This document shows positions 30,020 through 43,577 of a stretch of 64,000 bases of DNA, one piece after another. The notes beneath the pieces were generated by a model. That model saw only the letters and a program-made list of their open reading frames with translations, made no database searches and had not been told where the DNA came from. The position numbers were made by a program, and so were the translations under genes. Position 1 is the stretch's first letter. Every line of letters begins with the position of its first letter. Source of the DNA: Apostichopus japonicus (Eukaryota > Echinodermata > Holothuroidea > Aspidochirotida > Stichopodidae); NCBI RefSeq assembly GCF_037975245.1, contig NC_092567.1:16976376-17040375 (forward strand), read 5' to 3'.

Positions 30020-33000
30020 AGGGCTTCTATTTTGTCAAGAGTGGCTTGATCGATGTCTTGTGCTACAACATGCATGCGTGCATGTTGTCTGCCTTAGTTG
30101 CATGTTTTATATACATTTTTAAGGATTTTTACGCTGTTTTTCGTTAAGTATACGGTATCCTATGAATTTCATTGCATCCCTTTTTGTCTTTTTGAAATTG
30201 TGTTATATTTTTGACCAATATCAAAGTCTTCATTCTCAAATGTTATTTCATTATAATGCCTTATATGAGGTTTTACTCCATACTGCTCTAATAAACCAAT
30301 CAGAAAACGATTCAACTTTGTCTCTCTTTAAAAATCTTGTGATTTTGAAAAATAGAGGGCGTGTTTTCACCCGCTACACCATCCCCATCCTCACCCTAGT
30401 TAATGAGGATACGAACGGAAGGCTGGTTGCAGAATATCATCTTCACCAAAGGTGTCTTCACCTATGAGATCAATTTCATATAATGGGATATTTTCAGCTA
30501 TGATTACTATGATAATATCTTTGAATATAAAATAATATTTCTTTTAAACTATAATGATATAATTCCATATCACTTAACAAAATCATGTGATAGGGGGATA
30601 CGGCACACCGTCCTTGGCGGTATCGGGTTTCATACTTAGATAGATACACAGTGATTCATTGAGAGATGTTTCCCCATAAGGCTGCGCTGCGTAATCACAT
30701 TCTATGGGTCAGGAGCTTTTAACACCTACATGCGCCATTTAAGGTCTATAGACAGACCACGAATCGATTCCGCCATGATTACTTCTCCCAATTCGCAACT
30801 TCCACCAACATGAAATCATCGTAGACACATTTTAGAACATAATTTCTTGGCGCTCTTGAGTGCACGAAGGCTTTAAAACACACGTGGGCCGCCAGCAGTT
30901 ACGCAACTTACGCTAAATGTCAGCATGTATCGGCTATCTGATTTGAGTATAATATATCTAATTTTATTGTTTGGAAGTATAGCCTACGACAATATTTGTA
31001 GGAAGAGGTACAACTATAGTTCGGAAGCGCTGAATACTCCAAAATACGAATATGAATGTTATAGCTATAGGTCGCCTACTGTGAAGAGTTGGTCACATAC
31101 ACGCATGTTGCCAGTGCATGTGAGTTACATACACGAATTTGCCGCATGCTACGTGCTCGTATACAGGCCTACATGTGGCTTTCTCCACCGTTATCAATCA
31201 CACGGTAGTAACCCTTTATGTACAATGTTAGGTTACTTTGAATGATATGACCTTGTCACTTGAGGTATGTGAATGATGATCATATTACAAGTTCAACTGT
31301 GTTTATCGAAAGGTTCTCATAGAATATCCACATGTAATGACAAATGTTTCAACGTTTTGTCTTCTGACTAATATAATATACTAATATATTGAACCTGAAA
31401 CCAGCATGAACAATTCATTTTCATTTTCGAGTAAAAGTCTGATACGACGAGTGGGGATTTTTTTTCTTCAAAGATCGTTCCCAAAACTGGAAGTACAGAC
31501 TAATCGGCTTATAGCTTGATTTGTGAGGAGTATAGCAGTAGCCTTTTGTTTTCCAATTAAGGAGAATTAGGGAATTATCCTACTTTAGTGAGAATATTGA
31601 CAAGTTTAATGGCATTCCTGGTTAAAATTAACAGGTCATTGTTTTAGCGGACGATAACAAACGCCGTCATGACGTAGAGAGGAGATACTTTAAATTAACG
31701 GTATTATTTGTGTTAGCGAGCGTTACGTTCCATTCAATAACAGTATAAACGGGTGGTAAGTTCATGCTCAAGTTGAAGAGGAATATCCTTGCAATTGGCT
31801 CAAAATTGTTAATTTAAGTAGCAGTATATCTTAGGAATCTGATTGATACGTTATTAACCTTTATTAACATACATAATTACTAACATTAGCCTAAGGTATT
31901 AATATAATGGATTTTATGATAATAATTGTATATAAAGTAACCAAACCTGACATGGTAATTAAGATTCGTATAGCTTATCGAGCCTCATATGCTTTCGTTA
32001 AGCAAGGCCGACAGGGGAGGAGGTCCAGTTGGCCTACTACTTGAAAACCCGTTGTCTCCTAAGTCCACTTGACATTCTTATTCAAGTGTATATCATGCAG
32101 CTTTATAGGGTAAAAACATTTATCGGCGTGAACTTTGTTATCGAAGAAAAGTTAATTCTAGCAGGTTATCACAGTGGCGTAGCCAGACGGGTGCATCGGG
32201 ATAGTATCCGTCACCCCCCCCTCCTTTCTACTTTGGGGGACTTTGGGCCCAATAAAATTTCGGGGTCAGCCAACCCCTCTTCCCACCACCACCAGCAATG
32301 GCAGGCAACATCTTACAAATAATTCCTGAAGTACAATACATACACTGATATCATGTACACAAGGTAAAACATATACAGTTGAAAATTCTTCAACATTGTT
32401 TCAAAAGTGACAAATATGTGGCAAACTCCATTTTGAAAACCATTTGTAAAAGGGAAGTGGGGGCACTCCCCTTAGACCACTCCCGTGGACGACTTTTAAA
32501 TATTTCCCTCGCCACTTATGAAGGTTGTTGTGCCTCTGAGGTAGAGCCTATACCGTGAAATGTATATAATCACCAATACTCTCATTTCCCTGGTGTTTGC
32601 TACTGCCAAGGCTTAGCACAAAAAAAAAACAGATAACGCAATTTGTAATATAAAATCCGTATGTGGTCTTTGTAACCTTCATGAAAACCCACTTGTGACC
32701 GATATGTATATTTACTCAGGCACATAGAACACAATTGGGCAACCATTGGTTTACCCACACTCATTTGCCCAAGTGAAACTCATATAATCCACCTGGAACC
32801 CAATCAGACATCCAAACATTTCCCCACTTATTCCAAACCCGCATATCAACCTATTTGTAACGCAGATGGGTGCTCATTAACTTCCTATGTAAAATCAGTC
32901 ATCCCAGAATTTACACGCATTAATTGACCGATTTGTAAACCACATCCAACCCACATTGGCGATGCCCAAGTAAAGTTAGACCACGTATCTTTACCAACAC

Positions 33001-33572
33001 ATATTTAATACAAATACAACACTGGCCCAAGCAGGCGCTCCATGGTGAGCCCAAGCTTATATTTACCTCCACGTTAGACCCACTTGGAGCCGAAACTGTT
33101 GTAATGGCTGGGTTTGGACAACGAAACATTTTGCCAATACTTAACCCGGCAAATGAAGTTTCAGAAGAGCTCAGAGAGGAAAAATGAGAAACCCGTCCGA
33201 AAGTATTTTTTATTACTGATATGTGATGATATGGATACGTGTGAAGGTGGCACTTTAACTGGTGCACAGATTTAACTCAAAAGGCGCCCATGGGTCTATT
33301 AAAAAGAAAGAATACATTGTTGCCATGGCTACTTGTGAAAGTACGAGTATAAAGGGCAAGGAAAGTGAAGCATTTTAGGGAAATATATTCTTCATAGTAT
33401 CTATGATATACTTATATCATGTCACTTGATAAATCTTGAAGCAATCGTTCTATCATTTCTATACGTAGTAACTTCTATTTATGGTCGATTTTTTATATAT
33501 ATCCTAAAGCATTCTGATATAGTTTCTTTATGAACGTAATTTTCAACAAAAGTCTTTTTAACTAATTTGCAG
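30020..33572 (+). other. Array spacer between copies 3 and 4
   Basis: Non-coding unit sequence. It contains the one-ended hAT end at 32172, the TGGG-rich repeat (about 32690-33120) and the splice acceptor ending at 33572. It is the most diverged of the complete spacers by eye (many indels near 31545-31800). Confidence 0.65.
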
Positions 33573-33591
33573 AAACTTGTGACCAAAAAAT

Positions 33592-34971
33592 ATGACGTCT
33601 ACAGGGCAAAGCATGGAGCTACTCACGGCTGTAGAGGAGAGGTTTCAAGAAGATAACATTAAAACAATTCGCTTTGAGTTTCTTGATACCAACGCGGTCT
33701 CTAGATCTAAAACCATTCCTGCTCGCCACTTTAAGAGCACCGCCACATCTGGAATCCTGTTTCCAGGTATCTGTTTTTCGTGGACAGCAAGATCAGACAT
33801 ACCCTTTGTTAGCTCTATCGCTAAGAAATACCATTGCTCTGATCTGGTATTTCTACCCGATCTGTCCACGTTCGAAGTATTACCATGGACTCCAAATACA
33901 GCGAGAGTGTTCGTCTCAGTATCGGACATCAGTGACGACGAGAAAGCGTTAATCGATCCAAGAAACGTCGCTCGGGCTCAGTTAGAGAAGCTCAAGGACA
34001 GAGATTTGAGTATCTTCTCATCATTTGAATACGAGTTTTGGGTAGTGTATGAAGAAAATAGGAAACCGATCATCGACGGCGTAGATTGCTACGCCACCAT
34101 TCGTCTCGCAAAGCACCAAGCATTTTTTGACAAGGTCGCTGAAAATCTCTCAGAAGCCGGAGTCGATATCGAATGCGTCGAAACTGAATACGCCAAAGGT
34201 CAGTTTGAGTTGGTCATCTGCCCAACATTTGGAATAAGGGCCGCAGATAACGCCGCAACTTTCCGCACTGGTGTAAAAGAAATGGCGATGCGAAACGGAT
34301 TTGTCGCCAGTTTTATGTCGAAGCCATATCCTGAAGAAGAAGGGTCGTCGGGGCACTTCAATCACTCATTGTGGTCACTCGATGGTAAGACGCCTAAAAC
34401 AGGTGATTCTTCTCGGCCCTATGGACTCTCAGAGATTGGAGAACATTGGATAGCTGGTCTTCTAGAACATGCTCCAGCATTATCCTTTCTACAGAGTCCA
34501 ACTGTAAATTGTAGAGATAGAGTGAAACCAGATACATTCGCACCATTTAACGCCACGTGGGGAGTAGATAACCGTTCATGTGCGGTTCGTTTGAAGCCAG
34601 TCGGGGCTCATGGGATCTACATGGAGAATCGAATGGGATCAAGTGCTGGAAACCCTTACATAAGTCTAGCTGCTACAATCGCAGCTGGAATAGATGGTAT
34701 TGAACGTAAGTTACCTCTTCCACCTCCAGTACCGACTAACAAGCCATCACATATTGCTGAGAACGTTCCCCCGGACACTGCCCTCCTTCCCGCTGATATG
34801 GAGGCCGCATTTCAAGCCCTAAAAAAGGATGAGATATTAGTAAGTGCTATTGGGGCCGACCTTGTCGACGCTCTGGAGTCCGTACGACGTCTTGAAATGA
34901 CCACATTTGCTGCTGACAGTGATGTTGAAAAATTTGAATTGCACAGGCGTATGTATTTTGATTACGTTTAA
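33592..34971 (+). CDS. Glutamine synthetase I-like protein (lengsin-like), copy 4
   Basis: 459 codons, same architecture and conserved metal/substrate positions as copy 3 (E146, E148, E199, E206, H255, R328, E345, R347). The bacterial Asp50 and Glu327 equivalents are again Pro58 and Phe316. Replacements distinctive of this copy are E16 and F18 near the start, T25, S37, I60, V73, Y153 (VVYEEN) and R216. It has EEEGSSGHFNH at 248-258, like copies 5 and 6. Truncated copy 1 in block A is its closest relative, differing mainly at one residue (K/E in VRRLxMTT). Single exon; acceptor 19 nt before the ATG. No catalytic claim is made. Confidence 0.88.
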   Translation: MTSTGQSMELLTAVEERFQEDNIKTIRFEFLDTNAVSRSKTIPARHFKSTATSGILFPGICFSWTARSDIPFVSSIAKKYHCSDLVFLPDLSTFEVLPWTPNTARVFVSVSDISDDEKALIDPRNVARAQLEKLKDRDLSIFSSFEYEFWVVYEENRKPIIDGVDCYATIRLAKHQAFFDKVAENLSEAGVDIECVETEYAKGQFELVICPTFGIRAADNAATFRTGVKEMAMRNGFVASFMSKPYPEEEGSSGHFNHSLWSLDGKTPKTGDSSRPYGLSEIGEHWIAGLLEHAPALSFLQSPTVNCRDRVKPDTFAPFNATWGVDNRSCAVRLKPVGAHGIYMENRMGSSAGNPYISLAATIAAGIDGIERKLPLPPPVPTNKPSHIAENVPPDTALLPADMEAAFQALKKDEILVSAIGADLVDALESVRRLEMTTFAADSDVEKFELHRRMYFDYV

Positions 34972-35909
34972 ACAAATTGAAAAAAAAATTACAGAGGATT
35001 TAACCGTTCCCCCTCGGAAAGAATGACGTCATAAAGCTCGTACAATCATCGGGCAGCTTAAATGCATCGACTTTTCTTTTTTTCATACTTTGATTTTGTC
35101 TCCCGATGAATTCATTTGGTAATATATGTTAATCGGTAGACTTTGGTGAGCTCTTTGATCATATTCTGATAACAACCAAAATGAAAGAAGAGTATTTCTT
35201 AATGGTATGTATTTATAAACCCTTACATAAGTTAAATGGGTTTTATTTCTGTCTTCAACATATTAATATTTTTTTTTTATAAATCAGCATACTTAGCATT
35301 TAATACGCAGATCATGACTAATGATATTATACATTTTATTTTGCTTTTTAACATTTGTGTTATAAAGTTCGAAATTGTTATAGAAGATTTGATGATTTCA
35401 GAAATATTATATTCAAACAAAAAGTTACATCAGAACATTTTGGGTACGGGGTATACCCTTTTCATTCCATTCAATACATTAATCACTTTTGTCCTGGAAA
35501 GGTATTTTCGTTTGAGCTAGGGGTTCATCTTCTAACATTGTATTCATCGTTTCTATAATTCTTTTCAATTGATTCCGCATGGGTTTTTAATCTGCTTCTT
35601 GTTCTTCTTTATTGGTACTTGCAATTTCCATCTGTTCCCTCCTTTTACCATTTAACTGTTTTGAGTGAGTCCGTGAATGTTGGTTCCTGCTGTATAGAGC
35701 TCTTGCTAGGAAACCTAAACTTCTAGTCTATAGCATCCAATTCTTCAGTTTCACTCACAGCATTGCATTGTGTCCCCAAGTGATCTTTAAAGTGCAGCTT
35801 CTTTCCATTCTATAGTAACTCTCTCATAGTGAGCAGTTCTTCTGCGATTTGGAGAGCAGTTTGCGTTCCAGTGTTGAGATCCTCATGGATATTCCTAGTG
35901 GTTTCTCTG
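34972..35909 (+). other. 3' flank of copy 4
   Basis: Almost identical to 3253-4190 in block A. The MITE left duplication TTTCTCTG is at 35902-35909. Confidence 0.65.
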
Positions 35910-36775
35910 AAGGGACGTTGCCAGGGGAGCAGGGGGCCAACTGCTCCCCCCCCCCCTCCACCCTCTTTCAGTGTCGAACAAATGTTAAAAACTGTTGTTT
36001 TTAAGCATGGTACTTTGCCAGTGCTTTTTTGATCGTGAATACGTCAGCTCCGTTAACTCGATTATAATCGTAGTAACATCCAGGCCTACTGATTCAGCTA
36101 CTTACTTAGTTTGGCAGATGCAATTAGCTAAATTTAGTCTATAGCCTATTACAAGCCTACAGTTGGCCACTGCGTAATAAAATACATGTTGCATACCTTA
36201 CCGCACTCGATGGAGTGTCACGAACTGTTTGCACAACGTCGACAACGTTTGTTCTTATCCTTTCTGTTATGAGTTGTTGCACGAACAGCATGTTATGAAG
36301 CTAAGCTTGCAATCGTACGTGATACGCGCTTCCTATAAATAATGATTACACTGCTAATACACTGCGATAACGATATTTGTTTTTAGGCCACCGCACATCT
36401 GGCTGTCTTACAAAATATGAAAGTTTATATTGTCTATCAGTTAAGTTCGTCAAATGTATTAAATTCCAGACATTGGACAATAAACAAGTATCATCCTACC
36501 CGGAAAATTGTAAAAGGGCACTATATATGTTTGTCTTTCTGATATAATATGTAAAAGAACATGTAAAGAATTCAAACAGGAAACAAAATCAAATTATGAT
36601 ATCATATGATAATGATGAAAGTGGCAAAACATTGCACCAGATCGCATCTAAAGACCTTCAATTGTTCAAAAATATATCAAAGGGGAGGGGGACCCCTACT
36701 CACCTTAATCCCCTCCCCATATCAATCGCAATATGTGCTTCCCCCCCCCCTTTCAAATTCCTGGCTACGTCGCTG
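35910..36775. mobile_element. hAT-type MITE in the array spacer (unit 4)
   Basis: Same insertion as 4191-5054, including the AAGGGACGTTGCCAGG variant at the left end. TTTCTCTG flanks it at 35902-35909 and 36776-36783. Confidence 0.85.
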
Positions 36776-36783
36776 TTTCTCTG

Positions 36784-39700
36784 AGGGCTTCTATTTTGTC
36801 AAGAGTGGCTTGATCGATGTCTTGTGCTACAACATGCACGCGTGCATGTTGTCTGCCTTAGTTGCATGTTTTATATACATTTTTAAGGATTTTTACGCTG
36901 TTTTTCGTTAAGTATACGGTATCCTATGAATTTCATTGCATCTCTTTTTGTCTTTTTGAAAATGTGTTATATTTTTTGACCAATATCAAAGTCTTCATTC
37001 TCAAATGTTATTTCATTATAATGCCTTATATGAGGTTTTAGTCCATACTGCTCTAATAAACCAATCAGAAAACGATTCAACTTTGTCTCTCTTTAAAAAT
37101 CTTGTGATTTTGAAAAATAGAGGGCGTGTTTTCACCCGCTACACCATCCCCTTCCTCACCCTAGATAATGGGGATATGAGCGGAGGGCTGGTTGCAGAAT
37201 GTTTTCTTCACCAAAGGTGTCTCCACCGATGAGATCAATTTCATATAATGGGATATTTTTCAGCTATATGATAACAATAATAATATCTTTGGATGTAAAC
37301 TAATATTTCTTTTAAACTATAATGATATAATTGCATATCTTAACAAAATAATGTGATAGGAGGATACGGCACATCGTCATTTGTTATCGGGTTTCATACT
37401 TAGATAGATACACAGTGATTCATTGAGAAATGTTTCCCCATAAGGCTGCGCTGCGTAATCACATTCTATAGGTCAGGAGCTTTCAACACCTACATGCGCC
37501 ATTTAAGGTCTATGGACAGACCACGAATTGATTCCGCCATGATTACTTCTCCCAATTCGCAACTTCCACCAACATGTAATCATGGTAGACACATTTTAGA
37601 ACAGAACTTCTTGGCGATATTGAGTGCACGAAGGCTTTAAAACACACGTGGGCCGCCAGCAGTTACGCAACTTACGCTAAATGTCAGCATGTATAGGCTA
37701 TCTGATTTGAGTATAATATATCTAAAATTATTGTTTGGAAGTATAGCCTACGACAATATTTGTAGGAAAAGGTACAACTATAGTTCGGAAGCGCTGAATA
37801 CTCCAAAATACGAAAAAGAATGTTATAGCTATAGGTCGCCTACTGTGAAGAGTTGGTCACATGCACGCATGTTGCCAGTGCATGTGAGTAACATACACGA
37901 ATTTGCCGCATGCTACGTGCACGTATAGGCCTACATGTGGCTTTCTCCACCGTTATCAATCACACGGCAGTTACCCTTTATTTACAATGTTAGGTTACTT
38001 TGAGTGACATGACCCTTGTCACTTGAGGTATGTGAATGATGATCATATTACAAGTTCAACTGTGTTTATCGAAAGGTTCTCATAGAATATCCACGTGTAA
38101 TGACAAATGTTTCAACGTTTTGTCTTCTGACTAATATAATATACTAATATATTGAACCTGAAACCAGCATGAACAATTCATTTTCATTTTCGAGTAAAAG
38201 TCTGATACGACGAGTGGGGATTTTTTTTTTCAAAGATCGTTCCCAAAACTTGAAGTATAGACTATTCGGCTGATAGCTTGATTTGTGAGGAGTATCAGCA
38301 GTAGCCTTTTGTTTTCCAATGAGAAGGGAATTATCCTACTTTAGTGAGATTATTGACAAGTTGAATGGCATTCCTGGTAAAATTATCAGGACAGTGTTTT
38401 AGCGGACGATAACAAACGCCGTCATGACCTAGAGGGGAGTTACTTTACCGGTATTATTTGTGTTAGCGAGCGTTACGTTCCAGTCAATAACAGTATAAAC
38501 GGGTGGTAAGTTCATGCTCAAGTTGAAGAGGAATATCCTTGCAATTGAATTGGCTCAAAATTGGTAATTTAAGTAGCAGTATATCCTAGGAATCTGATTG
38601 ATTCGTTATTAACCTTTATTAACATACATAATTTCTAACATTAGCCTAAGGTATTAATATAATGGATTTTATGATAATAATTGTATATAAAGTAACCAAA
38701 CCTGACATGGTAATTAAGACTCGTATAGCTTATCGAGCCTCATATGCTTTCGTTAAGCAAGGCCGACAGGGGAGGAGGTCCAGTTGGCCTACTACTTGAA
38801 AACCCGTTGTCTCCTAAGTCCACTTGACATTCTTATTTAAGTGTATATCATGCAGCTAATTTATAGGGCAAAACATATTTATCGGCGTGAACTTTGTTAT
38901 CGAAGAAAAGTTAATTCTAGCAGGTTATCACAGTGGCGTAGCCAGTCGGGTGCATCGAGATAGTATCCGTCACCCCCCCCCCCTCCCTTCTTTCTACTTT
39001 GGGGGACTTTGGGCCCAATAAAATTTCGGGGTAAGCCAACCCCTCTGCCCACCACCACCAGCAATTGCAGGCAGCATCTTACAAATAATTCCTGAAGTAC
39101 AATACATAAACTGATATCTTGTACACAAGGTACAACATATATGTTGAAAATTCTTTAAAATTGTTTAAAAAGTGACAAGATATGGGAACCTCCAACCTTT
39201 TTTGAAAATATTTCTCAAAGGGACGTGGGGGGCACTCCCCTTAGACCACTCCCATGGACGACTTATAATAAATATTTCCCTCGCAACTAATGAAGGTCTT
39301 TGCGCCTCTGGGGTAGAGCCTATACCGTTAAATGTATAGTCACCAATACTCTCTTCTCCCTGGTGTTTGCTACTGCCAAGGCTTAGCAAAAAAAAAAGAA
39401 ACAGATAACGCAATTTGTAATAAAAAATCCTTATATGGTCTTTGTAACCTTCATGAAAACCCACTTGTGACCGATATGTATATTTACTCAGCACATAGAA
39501 CACAATTGGGCATCCATGGTTTACCCACACTCATTTGCGCAAGTGAAACTCATATAATCTACGTGGAACCCAATCAGACATCCAACTTGAACATCTCCCA
39601 CATATTTCCAACCCGCATATCAACCCAGTTATAACGCAGATTGATGCTCATTAATTTCCTATGTAAAATCATTCATCCCAGAATGAACACGCGATTTGTA

Positions 39701-40367
39701 GACCACATCCAACCCACATTGGCGTTGCTCAAGTTAGCCCACGTATCTTTACCCACACATATTTAATACATATACAACACTGGCCCAAATTGGCGCTCCA
39801 TGGTGAGCCCACGCTTATATTTACCTCCACGTAAGACCCAATTGGGACCGAAACTGTTGTAATGGCTGGGGTTGGACAATAAAACGTTGTTTTGCAAATA
39901 ATTACCAATACTAACCAATACCAATGCAATACCCGGCAAATGAAGTTTTACAACAGCTGAGAGAGGAAAAATGAGAAACCCGTCCGAAAGTGTTTTTCAT
40001 TACTGATATGTGATGATATGGATACATGTTAGGGTGGCACTTTAACTGGTGCACAGATTTAACTCAAAAGGCGCCCATGACGGTCCATTAAAAAGAAAGA
40101 ATACTATGTTGCCATGGCTACTTGCGAAAGTACGAGTAAAAAGGGCAAGGGATAAGAAGCATTTCACGGAAATATATTCTTCATAGTATCTATGATATAC
40201 TTATTTCATGTCACTTGATAAATCTTGAAGCAATCGTTCTATCATTTCTATACGTAGTAACTTCTATTTATTGTCGATTTTTTGTTTTTATATATCCTAA
40301 GTCATTCTGATATAGTTCCTTTATGAACGTTATTTTCAACAAAAGTCTTTTTTAATCCAATTTGCAG
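36784..40367 (+). other. Array spacer between copies 4 and 5
   Basis: Nearly identical to the spacer between copies 1 and 2. Holds the one-ended hAT end (38931), the TGGG-rich repeat (about 39458-39890) and the splice acceptor ending at 40367. Confidence 0.65.
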
Positions 40368-40386
40368 AAACTTGTGACCAAAAATT

Positions 40387-41766
40387 ATGACGTCTACAGG
40401 GCAAAGCATGGAGCTACTCACGGCTGTGGAGAAGAGGATTCAAGAAGAAAACATTAAAAACATTCGCTTTGAGTTTCTTGATACCAACGCGGTCGCTAGA
40501 TCTAAAACCATTCCTGCTCGCCACTTTAAGAGCACCGCCACATCTGGAATCCTGTTTCCAGGTTTCTGTTTTTCGTGGACAGCAAGATCAGACATACCCT
40601 TTGAAAGCTCTATCGCTAAGAAATACCATTGCTCTGATCTGGTATTTCTACCCGATCTGTCCACGTTCGAAGTATTACCATGGACTCCAAATACAGCGAG
40701 AGTGTTCGTCTCAGTATCGGACATCAGTGACGGCGACAAGGCGTTAATAGATCCACGAAACGTCGCTCGGGCTCAGTTAGAGAAGCTCAAGGACAGAGAT
40801 TTGAGTATCTTCTCATCATTTGAATACGAGTTTTGGGTAGTGGATGAAGAAAATAGGAAACCGATCATCGATGGCGTAGATTGCTACGCCACTATTCGTC
40901 TCGCAAAGCACCAAGCATTTTTTGACAAGGTCGCTGAAAATCTCTCACAAGCCGGAGTCGATATTGAATGCGTCGAAACTGAATACGCCAAAGGTCAGTT
41001 TGAGTTGGTCATATGCCCGACATTTGGAATCAAGGCCGCAGATAACGCCGCCACTTTCCGCACTGGTGTAAAAGAAATGGCGATGCAAAACGGATTTGTC
41101 GCCAGTTTTATGTCGAAGCCATATCCTGAAGAAGAAGGGTCGTCGGGGCACTTCAATTACTCATTGTGGTCACTCGATGGTAAGACGCCTAAAACAGGTG
41201 ATCCTTCTCGGCCCTATGGACTCTCAGAGATTGGAGAACATTGGATAGCTGGTCTTCTAGAACATGCTCCAGCATTATCCTTTCTACAGAGTCCAACTGT
41301 AAATTGTAGAGATAGGGTGAAACCAGATACATTCGCACCATTTAACGCCACGTGGGGAGTAGATAACCGTTCATGTGCGTTTCGTTTGAAGCCAGTCGGG
41401 GCTCATGGGATCTACATGGAGAATCGAATGGGATCAAGTGCTGGAAACCCTTACATAAGTCTAGCTGCTACAATCGCAGCTGGAATAGATGGTATCGAAC
41501 GTAAGTTACCTCTTCCACCTCCAGTACCGACTAACAAGCCATCTCATATTGCTGAGAACGTTCCCCCGGACACTGCCCTCCTTCCCGCTGATATGGAGGC
41601 CGCATTTCAAGCCCTAAAAAAGGATGAGATATTAGTAAGTGCTATTGGGGCCGACCTTGTCGACGCTCTGGAGTCCGTACGACGTCTTGAAATGACCACA
41701 TTTGCTGCTGACAGTGATGTTGAAAAATTTGAATTGCACAGGCGTATGTATTTTGATTACGTTTAA
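40387..41766 (+). CDS. Glutamine synthetase I-like protein (lengsin-like), copy 5
   Basis: 459 codons, conserved fold and motif order as in copy 3. Distinctive residues are G116/D117 (SDGDKAL), Q188, Q234, Y258 (GHFNYSLW where all other copies have H) and F332 (CAFRL for CAVRL). Y258 sits three residues after the putative metal ligand H255, and F332 is next to the conserved R333, so both could affect the active site or mark relaxed constraint. The N-terminal part of pseudogene copy 2 matches this copy. Single exon; acceptor 19 nt before the ATG. Pro58 and Phe316 again replace the bacterial Asp50 and Glu327. Confidence 0.88.
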   Translation: MTSTGQSMELLTAVEKRIQEENIKNIRFEFLDTNAVARSKTIPARHFKSTATSGILFPGFCFSWTARSDIPFESSIAKKYHCSDLVFLPDLSTFEVLPWTPNTARVFVSVSDISDGDKALIDPRNVARAQLEKLKDRDLSIFSSFEYEFWVVDEENRKPIIDGVDCYATIRLAKHQAFFDKVAENLSQAGVDIECVETEYAKGQFELVICPTFGIKAADNAATFRTGVKEMAMQNGFVASFMSKPYPEEEGSSGHFNYSLWSLDGKTPKTGDPSRPYGLSEIGEHWIAGLLEHAPALSFLQSPTVNCRDRVKPDTFAPFNATWGVDNRSCAFRLKPVGAHGIYMENRMGSSAGNPYISLAATIAAGIDGIERKLPLPPPVPTNKPSHIAENVPPDTALLPADMEAAFQALKKDEILVSAIGADLVDALESVRRLEMTTFAADSDVEKFELHRRMYFDYV

Positions 41767-42700
41767 ACAAATTGAAAAAAAATACAGCGGATTTAACCGT
41801 TCCCCCTCGGAAAGAATGACGTCATAAAGCTCGTACAATCATCGGGCAGCTTAAACGCATCGACTTTTCTTTTTTTCATACTTTGATTTTGTCTCCCGAT
41901 GAATTCATTTGGTAATATATGTTAATCGGTAGACTTTGGTGAGCTCTTTGATCATATTCTGATAGCAACCAAAATGAAAGAAGAGTATTTCTTAATGGTA
42001 TATATTTATAAACCCTTACATAAGTTAAATGGGTTTTTTTCTGTCTTCAACAGATTATTATTTTTTTTTATAAATCAGCATACTTAGCATTTAGTACGCA
42101 GATCATGACTAATGATATTATACATTTAATTTTGCTTTTTAACATTTGTGTTATCAAGTTCGAAAATATTATAGAAGATTTTATGATTTAAGAAATATTA
42201 TATTCAAACAAAAAGTTACATCAGAATATTTTGGGTACGGGGTATACCCTTTTCATTCCATTCAATACATTAATCACTTTTGTCCTGGAAAGGTATATTT
42301 GTTTGAGCTAGGGGTTCATTTTCTAAAATTGTATTCATCGTTTCTATAATTCTTTTCAATTGATTCCGCATGGGTTTTTAATCTGCTTCTTGTTCTTCTT
42401 TATTGGTACTTGCAATTTCCATTTGTTCCCTCCTTTTACCATTTAACTGTTTTGAGTGAGTCCGTGAATGTTGGTTCCTGCTGTATAGAGCTCTTGCTAG
42501 GAAACCTAAACTTCTAGTCTATAGCATCCAATTCTTCAGTTTCACTCATAGCATTGCATTGTGTCCCCAAGTGATCTTTAAAGTGCAGCTTCTTTCCATT
42601 CTATAGTAACTCTCTTATAGTGAGCAGTTCTTCTGCGATTTGGAGAGCAGTTTGCGTTCCAGTGTTGAGATCCTCATGGATATTCCTAGTGGTTTCTCTG
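41767..42700 (+). other. 3' flank of copy 5
   Basis: Array-unit sequence. The MITE left duplication TTTCTCTG is at 42693-42700. Confidence 0.65.
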
Positions 42701-43569
42701 AAGGGACGTAGCCAGGGGAGCAGGGGGCCAACTGCTCCCCCCCTTCCTCCACCCTCTTTCAGTGTCGAACAAATGTTAAAAACTGTTGTTTTTAAGCATG
42801 GTACTTTGTCAGTGCTTTTTTGATTGTGAATACGTCAGCTCCGTTAACTCGATTATAATCGTAGTAACATCCAGGCCTACTGATTCAGCTACTTACTTAG
42901 TTTGGCAGATGCAATTAGCTAAATTTAGTCTATAGCCTATTACAAGCCTACAGTTGGCCACTGCGTAATAAAATACATGTTGCATACCTTACCGCACTCG
43001 ATGGAGTGTCACGAACTGTTTGCACAACGTCGACAACGTTTGTTCTTATCCTTTCTGTTATGAGTTGTTGCACGAACAGCATGTTATGAAGCTAAGCTTG
43101 CAATCGTACGTGATACGCGCTTCCTATAAATAATGATTACACTGCTAATACACTGCGATAACGATATTTGTTTTTAGGCCACCGCACATCTGGCTGTCTT
43201 ACAAAATATGAAAGTTTATATTGTCTATCAGTTAAGTTCGTCAAATGTATTAAATTCCAGACATTGGACAATAAACAAGTATCATCCTACCCGGAAAATT
43301 GTAAAAGGGCACTATATATGTTTGTCTCTCTGATAAAATATGTAAAAGAACATGTAAAGAATTCAAACAGGAAACAAAATCAAATTATAATATCATATGA
43401 TAATGATGAAAGTGGCAAAACATTGCACCAGATCGCATCTAAAGACCTTCAATTGTTCAAAAATATATCAAAGGGGAGGGGGACCCCTACTCACCTTAAT
43501 CCCCTCCCCATATCAATCGCAATATGTGCTTTCCCCCCCCCCCCTTTCAAATTCCTGGCTACGTCGCTG
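42701..43569. mobile_element. hAT-type MITE in the array spacer (unit 5)
   Basis: Same insertion as 4191-5054, left end AAGGGACGTAGCCAGG. TTTCTCTG flanks it at 42693-42700 and 43570-43577. Confidence 0.85.
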
Positions 43570-43577
43570 TTTCTCTG